A DNA stretch of 60,600 nt from Paenibacillus polysaccharolyticus (lineage in GTDB: Bacteria; Bacillota; Bacilli; Paenibacillales; Paenibacillaceae): the NCBI RefSeq assembly GCF_900102085.1, contig NZ_FMVM01000027.1, positions 1 to 60,600 of the forward strand, given 5' to 3'. Position 1 is the stretch's first letter. The number at the start of each line of letters is the position of its first letter. The notes below the pieces were generated by a model. The model saw only the letters and a list, made by a program, of their open reading frames with translations. It made no database searches and was not told the DNA's origin. The translations under genes and the position numbers were made by a program. Shown one piece after another: positions 35,896 through 44,404 of this stretch.

Positions 35896-37293
35896 ATGAG
35901 AAAGAAATGGTTGATTTCAATGTTAGCAATGCTTACTTTACTGGCTTTTCCGGTAAGTGCATTCGCTGCTGCGGAGGGTCCAAGTACTATTGAGCTTCAA
36001 AGCGGTCTGAACTCGGCATTTACGTTTCTGGCTGTAGTGCTGGTATTCTTTATGCAAGGGGGATTTGCACTCCTCGAAGCGGGTTCGACACGAATGAAAA
36101 ATGCAGGACACATTGCGGGTAAGACGATCCTGACATTGGGCATTTCAGTTATTGCGTTCTGGGGCCTAGGTTTTGGCCTCGGGTTTGGTAACGGTAACGG
36201 ATTCTTCGGAACAACCGGTTTCTTCATGAGTGGAGACAACATGGCAGCTTCCTTTGAATCACTCGCTTTCTCCGATGTTCCACTAACGATTAAATTTGTT
36301 TTCCACCTTGCATTTGCTGCTGTCTCCCTGGCTATTGCCTGCGGTGGTATGGCAGAACGTGCAAAGATGAGCGTATATATCGTGTTTGGTACACTGTATA
36401 CCATTATTATGTATCCGGTCGTTGCTCACTGGGTATGGGGCGGTGGCTGGCTCGCAGAGCTGGGTATGCAAGACTTCGCGGGTTCAACAGTAGTTCACTT
36501 AACGGGTGCGACAGCAGCGTTGGTAGCTACCATCTTGCTGAAACCTCGTATCGGTAAATATAACAAAGACGGCAAACCTAACATCATTCCAGGTCACAAC
36601 CAAGTGTATTCCGTACTCGGGGTCATCATCCTCTGGATCGGTTGGTTCGGTTTCAACCCAGGTAGTACGTTGTCAGCGATGGGTGAAGGATTCTTCGGTT
36701 ACGTGGCGCTCACTACAAACGTGGCTGCTGCTGCGGGTGGAGTTGCCGCACTGTTGATCTCTTGGGCAGTTCTCGGAAAATCAGATATTCCTAGCATGTT
36801 GAACGGGGTGCTTGCTGCACTCGTAGCGATTACTGGTGCTTGTGCGTTCGTAGAACCTTGGGCTGCACTAGTCATTGGTGCAATCGCAGGTATCATTACA
36901 TTCTTCACTGCTCAATATTTCGATCGCAAAGGTATTGATGATCCGATCTATGCGTTCTCTGTACACGGTATCGCTGGTATGTGGGGTGCCATCTCCACCG
37001 GTTTGTTCGCAACACCTGAGCTTGCTGAGAAAGTAGGCGTAGGTCAAGCGGGTCTGTTCTATGGCGGTGGATTCCACCAACTGGGTGTTCAATTGTTAGG
37101 TCTTGCTGGCGCATTTGCCTTCGTACTCGTGATGTCCTTCATTATTCTCGGCGGTATGAAAGCTGTAATGGGTATTCGTGTCACGGAAGAAGAAGAGACA
37201 ATGGGGCTTGATCTTAGTGAACACGGGACATATGGATATCCTGAGCAAATGAAACATGCAGAATCCAAATCAGGTGGTACATTCAGCTCCTGA
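35896..37293 (+). CDS. amtB (nrgA): Ammonium transporter
   Basis: A 465-residue Amt/Rh-family channel that brings ammonium in. A cleavable signal segment (LISMLAMLTLLAFPVSAFAA) is followed by eleven helices. Family motifs are LVFFMQGGFALLEAGSTR, the HWVWGGGWLAELG region, DFAGSTVVHLTGA, ILWIGWFGFNPGS and SVHGIAGMWGAISTG, with the twin pore His residues. The ATG at 35896 is 9 bases after GAGGGA. No PII gene (glnK/nrgB) follows. Instead DUF294 and DnaQ-like genes start 38 bases later with no terminator between, implying cotranscription. Confidence 0.96.
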   Translation: MRKKWLISMLAMLTLLAFPVSAFAAAEGPSTIELQSGLNSAFTFLAVVLVFFMQGGFALLEAGSTRMKNAGHIAGKTILTLGISVIAFWGLGFGLGFGNGNGFFGTTGFFMSGDNMAASFESLAFSDVPLTIKFVFHLAFAAVSLAIACGGMAERAKMSVYIVFGTLYTIIMYPVVAHWVWGGGWLAELGMQDFAGSTVVHLTGATAALVATILLKPRIGKYNKDGKPNIIPGHNQVYSVLGVIILWIGWFGFNPGSTLSAMGEGFFGYVALTTNVAAAAGGVAALLISWAVLGKSDIPSMLNGVLAALVAITGACAFVEPWAALVIGAIAGIITFFTAQYFDRKGIDDPIYAFSVHGIAGMWGAISTGLFATPELAEKVGVGQAGLFYGGGFHQLGVQLLGLAGAFAFVLVMSFIILGGMKAVMGIRVTEEEETMGLDLSEHGTYGYPEQMKHAESKSGGTFSS

Positions 37294-37331
37294 GGTAAAT
37301 CAAGATTGAAATTGCTTCAAGGAGGCTGGAT

Positions 37332-38420
37332 ATGATGGAACCTATCTCAATAACAAACCTTTCCTGGTCTTATCGAGGGATCGATGGTGCAACTTCTGCA
37401 CATGAACTGCGCCAGGCACGTGTTATTTTGCAGAGAGAACTCCAGAAATCAATGTCCGTTTCCTTGTCGCTGGTCGAATGGTACGAGATGGTAAATGAAC
37501 TGCATGACCGCATTGCACGGAAAGCATTAGAGTTATGCATTCAGGGGATGGTAGAGGAGGGCTTCGGCCAGCCTCCCGTCCCCTATGCCTTTATCGTATT
37601 TGGAAGCTCCGGCAGGGAAGAAGCGACATTATGGAGTGATCAGGATAATGGCATGATTATCAGTGATGCTCCGCATGCAACTAAAGAAGAATATTTCAAG
37701 GAACTGGGAAACCGTATTGCGGATTTATTGGAAGAGCTGGGTTATGCCAAATGCGAGGGCAAGGTGATGTGCTCGGAATCTCTTTGGCGGAAAACGCTGG
37801 CGGATTGGCAAAAGCAATTATTCGAATGGAGTTCCGACTTAAACTGGGAACCGGTGCGTAACCTGATCATCGCTTCTGATATGCGTTTTATTGCAGGGGA
37901 ATCTAATTTGGCAGAGGCTTGGCTTACGAGCTTTTATGAACAGTTTCGCCGGGTTCCACAGCTCTCTGATGCGGTATTACGTAATACGGTAAAACATAAG
38001 GCGACATTAAATATACTGGGTCGTGTCGTTACAGAGCGATTTGGTGAACATGCGGGCGGCTTTGATGTCAAATATGGCGTTTATATCCCGCTGGTCAACA
38101 GTGCAAGATTTTTGGCTTTGCAGCATGGGATCCAGGAATCATCAACATTAAAACGTATGGAGAGGCTGACTTCGCTTGAGGCCATTCCTTTTCAGTTAAC
38201 GGACACATGCCAGCGTGCATTTAAGTCTGCTTTGAAGCTACGTCGAAACACGCCGGTTGTTATACGTGAGGATTTACAGCAGAGCAGTGGTTTTCTGGAT
38301 GAGAAACAGATGAAGCAGAAGCAAATTCATTATGAACTGAGGGAGACACTGGGATTGGTCAAGCGAGTGCATCGTGCTTTGCAAAGACAGTTGCGTTTTG
38401 CAGAAAGGAGACGTCCATGA
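37332..38420 (+). CDS. DUF294 putative nucleotidyltransferase (GlnD-related)
   Basis: A 362-residue Pol-beta-superfamily nucleotidyltransferase. Residues 91-106 form the active-site motif GSSGREEATLWSDQDN, whose Gly-Ser start and Asp-x-Asp pair bind the nucleotide and Mg2+, as in the GlnD uridylyltransferase. A DUF294 C-terminal helical domain follows (from about residue 200). There are no CBS, cyclic-nucleotide or ACT/HD domains, unlike longer relatives or true GlnD. The target or product is unknown. GGAGG lies 6 bases before the ATG at 37332. Its stop overlaps the next gene (ATGA), so the two are coupled. Confidence 0.85.
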   Translation: MMEPISITNLSWSYRGIDGATSAHELRQARVILQRELQKSMSVSLSLVEWYEMVNELHDRIARKALELCIQGMVEEGFGQPPVPYAFIVFGSSGREEATLWSDQDNGMIISDAPHATKEEYFKELGNRIADLLEELGYAKCEGKVMCSESLWRKTLADWQKQLFEWSSDLNWEPVRNLIIASDMRFIAGESNLAEAWLTSFYEQFRRVPQLSDAVLRNTVKHKATLNILGRVVTERFGEHAGGFDVKYGVYIPLVNSARFLALQHGIQESSTLKRMERLTSLEAIPFQLTDTCQRAFKSALKLRRNTPVVIREDLQQSSGFLDEKQMKQKQIHYELRETLGLVKRVHRALQRQLRFAERRRP

Positions 38421-39154
38421 GAGAGCCGGCAAGGGGCAGTACAGGGTTTTGGAATTCGCTGCGTCAGGGAGGGGTTCCTTCCGCCATCGCTTCCATTATG
38501 GGAGCCCCTACGGCGCAACATATGGCGTTTATCCGTTCCATGATGAGGGAGCAACGTAGACCTGAAGTGTTGCATACGCCTCTGGGCGAACTGGATGCTG
38601 TTGTATTTGATCTGGAAACAACAGGTTTTTCCCCCCAGCATGGAGATGAAATTTTGTCCTTTGGTGCAGTGCGTCTTCGAGGTGGCGTTGTGTTGGAAGA
38701 GGAACAGTTCTATACGCTGGTCCAGTCAAAAACGGCAGTGCCGAAGCATATTACCGAACTCACCGGGATTACGCAACAGATGACAGAGAAGGCGCCTACA
38801 CTGCTTCAAGGATTGCATGATTTCATGTCCTTTGTGGGCGGGAACGTACTGGTAGCTCACGCGAGTGCGCATGACCGGGCTTTTCTCAATGCAGCGTTGT
38901 GGCGAACCTCCAAAGTTAGGTTGACTCATCGTTTAATTGATACGATGATGCTCGCCCGCTGGCTTGAACCTTCGAGACCCGGATATGGGCTTGATGAACT
39001 GCTTGAATCCAGAGGCATTCCAATCTATGGACGGCACCATGCGCTTGAAGATGCTAAAATGACGGCGCAGTTATGGTCTTGTTATCTTGAGGATATGCAA
39101 CGCAAAAATATAGAGACTTTGGGTGACCTTTACACCCAATTAAGTCATACGTAA
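38417..39154 (+). CDS. DnaQ-family 3'-5' exonuclease
   Basis: A 245-residue DEDDh exonuclease. Motif I is VVFDLETTGFSP near residue 62. Motif II lies in VLVAHASAHDRAFLNAAL and motif III in GRHHALEDAKMTAQL, with the catalytic His of the DEDDh type. The first 55 residues are a basic, Gly/Ala/Arg-rich extension. It resembles Pol III epsilon/PolC exonuclease domains but there is no polymerase here. It shares ATGA with DUF294. Members can degrade DNA, RNA or small nucleotides, so the substrate is open. Its 3' end overlaps the opposing JAMM gene by 15 bases. Confidence 0.9.
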   Translation: MREPARGSTGFWNSLRQGGVPSAIASIMGAPTAQHMAFIRSMMREQRRPEVLHTPLGELDAVVFDLETTGFSPQHGDEILSFGAVRLRGGVVLEEEQFYTLVQSKTAVPKHITELTGITQQMTEKAPTLLQGLHDFMSFVGGNVLVAHASAHDRAFLNAALWRTSKVRLTHRLIDTMMLARWLEPSRPGYGLDELLESRGIPIYGRHHALEDAKMTAQLWSCYLEDMQRKNIETLGDLYTQLSHT

Positions 39155-39646
39155 CGTTAATGGTATTAAGCTGTAGGGGTATAGTTGAAACGAAGCCTCA
39201 CCACGTGGCTGTGCTTCATTCGATATAATTTGATAAGCGTTCAGGAGCATAGATGATCTGGAGTTCTCTGAAGCTGAAACCGAAAGATCGGGTGCACCAA
39301 TCAGATATGTGTGCATCATTCCCGCGAAGTTCGGGAGGGCTTGCAGGTCCTCTTGCGAAGGAATCGGCAATGAACACGGATGGGTGTGGAAAATGCCAAC
39401 GATCGTAACATCAGAGAAAAAACATTGAATCCATTCTGATTGATCCAGCGAGAAGTGATGCAGCGGGTCAGGCGCTACGTTACGAATGGGCTGAAACCGA
39501 CTGATTCGTATGCCGCCCGCTGCGGATTCACCCAGCACAACCCCGCAGGCTTCTTGCGGCAGCGAAAGATGCATGTGCCTGGACATTTCTCGTTCCACCG
39601 AGCGAGGAAGGGTTAAGGTATTTTGCTGCCCGTGAAGTGCTGCCAT
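39140..39646 (-). CDS. JAMM/M67-family metallopeptidase
   Basis: A 168-residue JAB1/MPN-type zinc isopeptidase-like protein. The JAMM motif is complete: LPQEACGVVLGE supplies the Glu and FHTHPCSLPIPSQED the His-x-His, Ser and Asp. Bacterial members remove or process small ubiquitin-like sulfur carriers (ThiS/MoaD type) or act in sulfur-amino-acid metabolism. No such carrier is nearby. GGGGTGA precedes the ATG at 39646. It converges on and overlaps the exonuclease gene. Confidence 0.87.
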   Translation of the reverse strand: MAALHGQQNTLTLPRSVEREMSRHMHLSLPQEACGVVLGESAAGGIRISRFQPIRNVAPDPLHHFSLDQSEWIQCFFSDVTIVGIFHTHPCSLPIPSQEDLQALPNFAGMMHTYLIGAPDLSVSASENSRSSMLLNAYQIISNEAQPRGEASFQLYPYSLIPLTLRMT

Positions 39647-39669
39647 TTGTATTCACCCCTCTCTCTTTT

Positions 39670-39697
39670 GGCTCCTGCTTAATGCAGGAGTCCTTTT
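39670..39697 (+). terminator. Plus-strand terminator beyond the JAMM gene
   Basis: GGCTCCTGC pairs with GCAGGAG-T-CC and is followed by TTTTTTATTTTATTTT on the plus strand. No plus-strand gene ends just before it; the nearest is the exonuclease ending at 39154. It may end the amtB operon after antisense passage through the JAMM gene. Confidence 0.7.
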
Positions 39698-39813
39698 TTA
39701 TTTTATTTTGTTCGGTGCCGATTGTAAAATTTTAAGGGAAAAGGGTACAATATGAGAAAGGAATGATGTAATTCCATTGGATACACATTGAATGAACAAG
39801 AGGGTGGCGAGTG

Positions 39814-40365
39814 ATGAAACGTAACATATACATACTGCTCGGAGCTGTCCTGCTTATTGGTATAGCTCTTGCTCAGAATACGGATAGTGGTATTGCCGCT
39901 GTTTTTAAACAGGAACAGCCTATGCCAACGGAGACGGGGCCGAAGGCAGGGTTGCTGGCACCGCCATTTTCGCTGACTGGACTCGATGGCAAGACATATA
40001 GCGTAGGCGGGGCGAAAGAGAAAGCAACCTTTGTCAGTTTCTGGGCGTCATGGTGTGACCCTTGTAAACAAGAGGCACCTGAACTGAACCATCTGGCTGA
40101 AAAATACCAAGATAAGCTGGATCTTTACGGTGTAAACGTTACTTCATACGATAAATTGAAGGATGCCAAAGCGTTTGTGGACGAGTACAAGTTGACATTC
40201 CCGATTCCGCTTGATGAAAAGGGAACCGTCTATGCTCAGTATAATGGCGTTGCATTTCCAACGAACGTTCTTATTGACTCCCGGGGAGTAATCCAAGAGA
40301 TCGTTCTTGGCATCCTGCCAGAAAAAGAGTTGGAGAAAAAAATTAAAAAGCTGATCGCAAACTAA
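39814..40365 (+). CDS. ResA/TlpA-like thiol-disulfide oxidoreductase
   Basis: A 183-residue membrane-anchored thioredoxin-fold protein facing outward. One N-terminal helix (IYILLGAVLLIGIALAQ) is followed by an AhpC/TSA-Redoxin fold with the WCDPC active site in SFWASWCDPCKQEAPELN. The late cis-Pro is in GVAFPTNVLI. Relatives reduce apocytochrome c or other exported thiols. No cytochrome c biogenesis genes are beside it. The ATG at 39814 is used after AGAGGGTGG; the GTG one codon earlier is possible. Confidence 0.9.
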   Translation: MKRNIYILLGAVLLIGIALAQNTDSGIAAVFKQEQPMPTETGPKAGLLAPPFSLTGLDGKTYSVGGAKEKATFVSFWASWCDPCKQEAPELNHLAEKYQDKLDLYGVNVTSYDKLKDAKAFVDEYKLTFPIPLDEKGTVYAQYNGVAFPTNVLIDSRGVIQEIVLGILPEKELEKKIKKLIAN

Positions 40366-40400
40366 AAGAAAAGATTTTTTGCTTATCGTTTTGCATTGAA

Positions 40401-40446
40401 AAAGCTTCCGCCACCATCGTTAATGGTGACAGAAGCTTTGTTTATT
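40401..40446. terminator. Bidirectional terminator between the ResA-like gene and cimA
   Basis: AAAGCTTC and CCACCAT pair with ATGGTGA and GAAGCTTT in one long stem. T-runs flank both sides (TTTATTTT on the plus, TTTTTCA on the minus strand). Confidence 0.8.
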
Positions 40447-40494
40447 TTCCGGGAAATAAGAAGCAGGATTATGTGTAGTGTTTGATTTAGACTT

Positions 40495-42114
40495 CTAGTG
40501 ATTGATTAGACCTGGGGTTGGCATCGAAAAGGATTCCGGCCCATCCGAGATATTTTCCTGGAGTAGAGCATACCGGAAGCTGTGTACGAGCGCTTCCCAG
40601 CTGGCTTCGATGACGTTCTCGGATACGCCGACCGTGTTCCAAGTATTCTCAGTGTTCTTGGATTCGATCAATACACGAACTTTGGCTGCGGTCGCATCCT
40701 TTTCATCCAGTACACGAACTTTGTAGTCCGACAGGTGCATATGAGCAAGAGAAGGGAAGTACTGCACAAGTGCTTTCCGAAGTGCATTATCCAGTGCGTT
40801 GACCGGGCCGTTTCCTTCTGCTGCGGTATACACACTTGTTCCGGCAACATTCAGTTTGACAAAAGCTTCGGATACCACGGATTTGCCTGCCGTTTTCTCC
40901 ACAAGCATTTTGAACGATTCAAAGGTGAAAAGTTCTTTCATATCTCCGTTCGCTTCACGAATCAACAATTCCAGTGATGCATCGGCGCCTTCGAATTGAT
41001 AACCTTGATGCTCCAGGTCTTTGATTTTTTCGATGATTTGACGAGAGTTCGGGCTGCTTGGATCAAATTCCAATCCCATTTCCTGTGCTTTGGACACAAT
41101 GTTGCTCTGTCCAGCCAGTTCGGAGACAAGCACACGTTGCTTGTTGCCAACAAGTTCAGGCACGATATGCTCATAGGTCCGGGAATCCCGCAAGATGGCA
41201 GATACATGGATCCCACCTTTATGAGCAAATGCGGCATTACCCACATAAGGCTGGTTGATTGGCATATTCACATTCGCAATTTCGCTGATATAACGAGCAA
41301 CATTCGTGAGTTGTTTCATGGAATCCTCAGAGACGCATTCGTAACCCAGTTTGAGCTGCAAGTTCGGGATAATGGAAGCGAGGTTAGCGTTACCGCAGCG
41401 CTCTCCATAACCGTTCATTGTGCCTTGAACCTGTCGGGCCCCTGCTTGTACCGCACTAAGCGTGTTTGCAACCGCAAGCTCACAATCATTATGGGTATGG
41501 ATACCAAGATGTGCTTGCGGCAACATCCGGTGCAGGGTGGATACGATCTCGTGAACTTCGTGAGGCATCGTTCCTCCATTAGTATCACACATGACGAGCC
41601 AGTCCGCCCCGGCTTCGTGGGCTTTGGTCATGACAGCTTGTGCATACTCCGGGTTGTGTTTGAATCCATCAAAGAAATGCTCCGCATCAAAGATCACTTC
41701 CATGCCATTTTGTTTCAAATACGCGATGGAATCATAGATCATGGACAGATTTTCTTCAAGCGTTGTCTGCAAGGCGGTGTGCACATGGAAGTCCCATGAT
41801 TTTCCGACCAGCGTTGCAGCCTGTGCACCGGATTCGATCATACGTTTCAGATTGGCGTCTTCGCTGGCGATACTGCCTTTGCGGCGCGTGCTTCCAAATG
41901 CAACAACTTTGGCGTTCAGCTTCAATTCCTTGACTCTTTTGAAAAACTCAATGTCTTTGGTATTGCTACCGGGAATTCCGCCTTCAATATAGTGAGCACC
42001 CAGGTCATCCAGCTTTTTGGCAATTTTGAGTTTGTCATCTGCTGATAAGCTGACACCCTCTCCTTGTGTGCCGTCGCGTAATGTTGTATCGAAGATGGAA
42101 ATGGCCTTTGACAT
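40495..42114 (-). CDS. cimA: (R)-citramalate synthase
   Basis: Condenses pyruvate with acetyl-CoA to (R)-citramalate, feeding isoleucine synthesis without threonine. The 539-residue protein is of the LeuA/HCS superfamily. It has FDTTLRDGTQGEG at residues 8-20, GSTRRKG, VMCDTNGGTMPHEV with the catalytic and metal residues, GIHTHNDCELAVANT and GYGERCGNANL. A C-terminal LeuA-type allosteric domain starts at about residue 400. The GTQGEG start and length fit CimA rather than LeuA. AAGGAGG precedes the ATG. It is not in a leu/ilv cluster, and no T-box was seen in the 300 bases upstream. Confidence 0.93.
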   Translation of the reverse strand: MSKAISIFDTTLRDGTQGEGVSLSADDKLKIAKKLDDLGAHYIEGGIPGSNTKDIEFFKRVKELKLNAKVVAFGSTRRKGSIASEDANLKRMIESGAQAATLVGKSWDFHVHTALQTTLEENLSMIYDSIAYLKQNGMEVIFDAEHFFDGFKHNPEYAQAVMTKAHEAGADWLVMCDTNGGTMPHEVHEIVSTLHRMLPQAHLGIHTHNDCELAVANTLSAVQAGARQVQGTMNGYGERCGNANLASIIPNLQLKLGYECVSEDSMKQLTNVARYISEIANVNMPINQPYVGNAAFAHKGGIHVSAILRDSRTYEHIVPELVGNKQRVLVSELAGQSNIVSKAQEMGLEFDPSSPNSRQIIEKIKDLEHQGYQFEGADASLELLIREANGDMKELFTFESFKMLVEKTAGKSVVSEAFVKLNVAGTSVYTAAEGNGPVNALDNALRKALVQYFPSLAHMHLSDYKVRVLDEKDATAAKVRVLIESKNTENTWNTVGVSENVIEASWEALVHSFRYALLQENISDGPESFSMPTPGLINH

Positions 42115-42415
42115 GAAGATCCTCCTTAAGGTAAAGCGCTTTTTTATAAGCTTTGATGGTATGGTTGAAAAAAGGCAAGAACGTTAATGGATAAATCCTT
42201 CGATGTAGCAACGCTACACTGTGTTAAACTGGTTAGATGGATTTGTCCCAAACTCGTGAATTTGTATAATTAATTATTATAGCATCATTATAGCCAAATG
42301 CTACATAGAATTCGCAGGTTGACGTAAACAATTTTGATTTAATTGTGAAAAAGGGTCCGGGGTATCAAAAGGCGACCTATGTTATAATTTTAACAACGAA
42401 AGGTAGGGAGTAATA
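42115..42415. other. Divergent intergenic region upstream of cimA
   Basis: About 300 AT-rich bases. On the minus strand two TATAAT-like sequences near 42280-42297 could serve cimA. A small TGTAGC/GCTACA hairpin lies at about 42213-42227. A TATAAT at 42383 on the plus strand may serve the next small gene. No further ORF or riboswitch was seen. Confidence 0.5.
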
Positions 42416-42508
42416 GTGACCATACTATGGGAGAATGTAGTTGTTACAGTAGTACTTCTGATTGTGATTGGTCTGGTTGTGAGGGCCGTGTTCAAGAAAC
42501 AAAAATAG
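42416..42508 (+). CDS. Very small single-helix membrane protein
   Basis: A 30-residue ORF starting with GTG: TILWENVVVTVVLLIVIGL followed by VVRAVFKKQK. It is one membrane helix with a basic cytoplasmic end. GGTAGGGAG lies 5 bases upstream and a TATAAT at 42383, which supports translation. It is 46 bases before dinB. Not recognised. The topology suggests a small regulator or subunit, but this is inference only. Confidence 0.5.
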   Translation: MTILWENVVVTVVLLIVIGLVVRAVFKKQK

Positions 42509-42530
42509 ACCTGGATGAAAATAAAGCGAA

Positions 42531-42544
42531 CTCCCGGCCGGGAG
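42531..42544 (+). promoter_or_regulatory. Palindrome over the dinB ribosome site
   Basis: CTCCCGGCCGGGAG is a perfect 14-base palindrome whose right half holds part of the GGGAGGAG ribosome site of dinB. In mRNA it can form a 5-bp stem hiding the site. Confidence 0.45.
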
Positions 42545-42554
42545 GAGAGAAAGG

Positions 42555-43868
42555 GTGGGGGGCGTGAAGTCTTCAGACAACAATCCTCCAATGAATGTAA
42601 GCGAGTATTATCCAGCGGCTGGCAGAGTGATTCTGCATGTCGACATGAACGCCTTTTATTGCTCAGTACATGAAGCAGAAGAGCCGGAGTTATATAGAGG
42701 AAAAGCGACTGCTGTTGCGGGTAGCAGCGAGTTGCGTAAGGGTGTTATTGTCACTTGTTCTTATACAGCCCGAAGCAGAGGGATTTCAACCGGCATGGTT
42801 GTGCAACAGGCGATGAAAAAATGTCCTGATCTGATTGTCATTCGACCGGATTTCCACCTGTATCGTCAATACTCCAGAGCGTTTATGCAGATTGCGTATA
42901 GTTATACGCCTTTGCTGGAAGCAACCTCAATTGATGAGTGTTATCTGGATATTACGGGTTCGAAACAATTCGGTACACCTATTGAAATCGCTGAACAGAT
43001 TCAGCAGAGAATCATGGAGGAACTTGGCCTGCCCTGTTCCATTGGGATTGCGCCGAACAAGCTGCTTGCCAAAATGGCTTCGGATCTGAAAAAACCGAAC
43101 GGCATATCGATTTTGCGAATGAGGGACGTGCCGCGCATTTTATGGCATAGACCATGTAACGAGATGTTTGGTATCGGGAAAAAGACGGCCGAGAAACTTA
43201 AAAAGCTGGGCATTGATACGATCGGCCAACTGGCTAAGTCGGACGAAAAAATGCTAATAGACCTGTTTGGTGTAAATGGAACTTGGCTCAAAAATTCGGC
43301 TAATGGCATTCATCACTCGCCTGTCGTTGCGGAGCGGGAAGCGAATAAATCGATTGGGCATACAACAACACTGCCAGCCGATGTCTCTGAAATGGGGGAT
43401 ATCCACCGCGTGTTTCTCAACATCAGTGATCAGGTAGCCCGAAGATTACGCAAACACGAAATGCTCAGTCAAGGCATACAGATCACGATTCGTACACCTG
43501 ATATGAAAACGATCACGAGGTCCCGCATGATGGATATACCTACAGAGGACGCGGCAGTCATCTATCGTGAGGCCTGTAAGCTTTTTGCAAAACACTGGGG
43601 AAATGGAAAACCTGTACGAATGCTTGGCATCACGTTGCAGACATTGATTCCGCGAGAAGAGTCAGCTGTGCAGATGGATTTGTTTGAATATGAACAAAAG
43701 CCGAAAAAGGAAAGTTTAATTCGAATTATGGATCAGCTCCGGGATAAATTCGGTGAGAATGCGGTAGTGACTGCAGGTATGCTGGGGGATGACCCTTCCG
43801 TATTGCTTCGTAACCACAAAGTAAGGGGGACGTCACTGCAAAAAGATAACTTGCAAAGTTTCGACTAA
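42555..43868 (+). CDS. dinB: DNA polymerase IV (Y family)
   Basis: An error-prone polymerase for lesion bypass. The 437-residue protein has HVDMNAFYCSVHEAEEPELY with the first metal Asp, SYTARSRGI, TSIDECYLDIT with the catalytic Asp-Glu, SIGIAPNKLLAKMASDLKKP and the HhH region GIGKKTAEKLKKLGI. QMDLFEYEQ at about residues 382-390 is a good beta-clamp binding motif. GTG at 42555 is the most upstream start with the GGGAGGAG site. No LexA box was found upstream. Confidence 0.95.
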   Translation: MGGVKSSDNNPPMNVSEYYPAAGRVILHVDMNAFYCSVHEAEEPELYRGKATAVAGSSELRKGVIVTCSYTARSRGISTGMVVQQAMKKCPDLIVIRPDFHLYRQYSRAFMQIAYSYTPLLEATSIDECYLDITGSKQFGTPIEIAEQIQQRIMEELGLPCSIGIAPNKLLAKMASDLKKPNGISILRMRDVPRILWHRPCNEMFGIGKKTAEKLKKLGIDTIGQLAKSDEKMLIDLFGVNGTWLKNSANGIHHSPVVAEREANKSIGHTTTLPADVSEMGDIHRVFLNISDQVARRLRKHEMLSQGIQITIRTPDMKTITRSRMMDIPTEDAAVIYREACKLFAKHWGNGKPVRMLGITLQTLIPREESAVQMDLFEYEQKPKKESLIRIMDQLRDKFGENAVVTAGMLGDDPSVLLRNHKVRGTSLQKDNLQSFD

Positions 43869-43988
43869 ACAGGGATAATATAAAGTTGTGGTTGTTGCAA
43901 TTTGATTTGTAATTATTCAAACTTTGGTTTAATATGTTTTTAGATAAAAACACGGTTCGTGGTGAACTCTAGGAGGAGAGATTGTACA

Positions 43989-44231
43989 ATGAGTAAATAT
44001 ACTTGGGTTGAAAAAGACACATGTATTGCATGTGGCGCTTGCGGAGCAACAGCTCCAGATATCTATGATTATGATGATGAAGGTTTGGCAGAAGTGATCT
44101 TTGATGGCGATGCTAACAAAGGAATCAAGGCCATCCCTGATGATTTGTTCGATGATATGCAGGATGCATGCGATGGTTGCCCTACAGACTCCATTAAAGT
44201 AGCGGACGAGCCTTTTAATAAAGAAGGTTAA
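43989..44231 (+). CDS. fer: Ferredoxin, 4Fe-4S
   Basis: An 80-residue acidic electron carrier. The cluster ligands are CIACGACG at residues 12-19 and a final Cys-Pro in CDGCPTDSIKV, which is the arrangement of the one-cluster Bacillus ferredoxin Fer. The ATG at 43989 follows TAGGAGGAG; upstream codons in the frame lie across the ribosome site. It is monocistronic with a terminator at 44253. Confidence 0.95.
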   Translation: MSKYTWVEKDTCIACGACGATAPDIYDYDDEGLAEVIFDGDANKGIKAIPDDLFDDMQDACDGCPTDSIKVADEPFNKEG

Positions 44232-44252
44232 GTTTTTCATTTCATGTACATC

Positions 44253-44294
44253 AAAGCACATTTTTTGTCGCAGAGACAGGAGATGTGCTTTTTT
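44253..44294 (+). terminator. Terminator of the ferredoxin gene
   Basis: AAAGCACAT pairs with ATGTGCTTT and is followed by TTTTA. Confidence 0.8.
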
Positions 44295-44404
44295 ATATGT
44301 TAAATTCAAATGGTTAGTACCAAGTACTGAAGTCCTATGCATATTTTGACGCTGGATGCCGATATATAACTCTATAAGCTTAAGCCGGAATAGTGGAGGA
44401 TTAG

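Noticed and set aside
40996..41799. 267-codon ORF antisense to cimA
   Set aside because: Shadow frame; cimA motifs are intact on the minus strand and the antisense translation has no family likeness.
42115..42300. Possible T-box or leucine attenuator before cimA
   Set aside because: No AGGGTGG-type T-box sequence and no terminator/antiterminator pair was found.
42240..42555. LexA box before dinB
   Set aside because: No GAAC-N4-GTTC was found; CGAACTCCC at 42527 lacks the second half.
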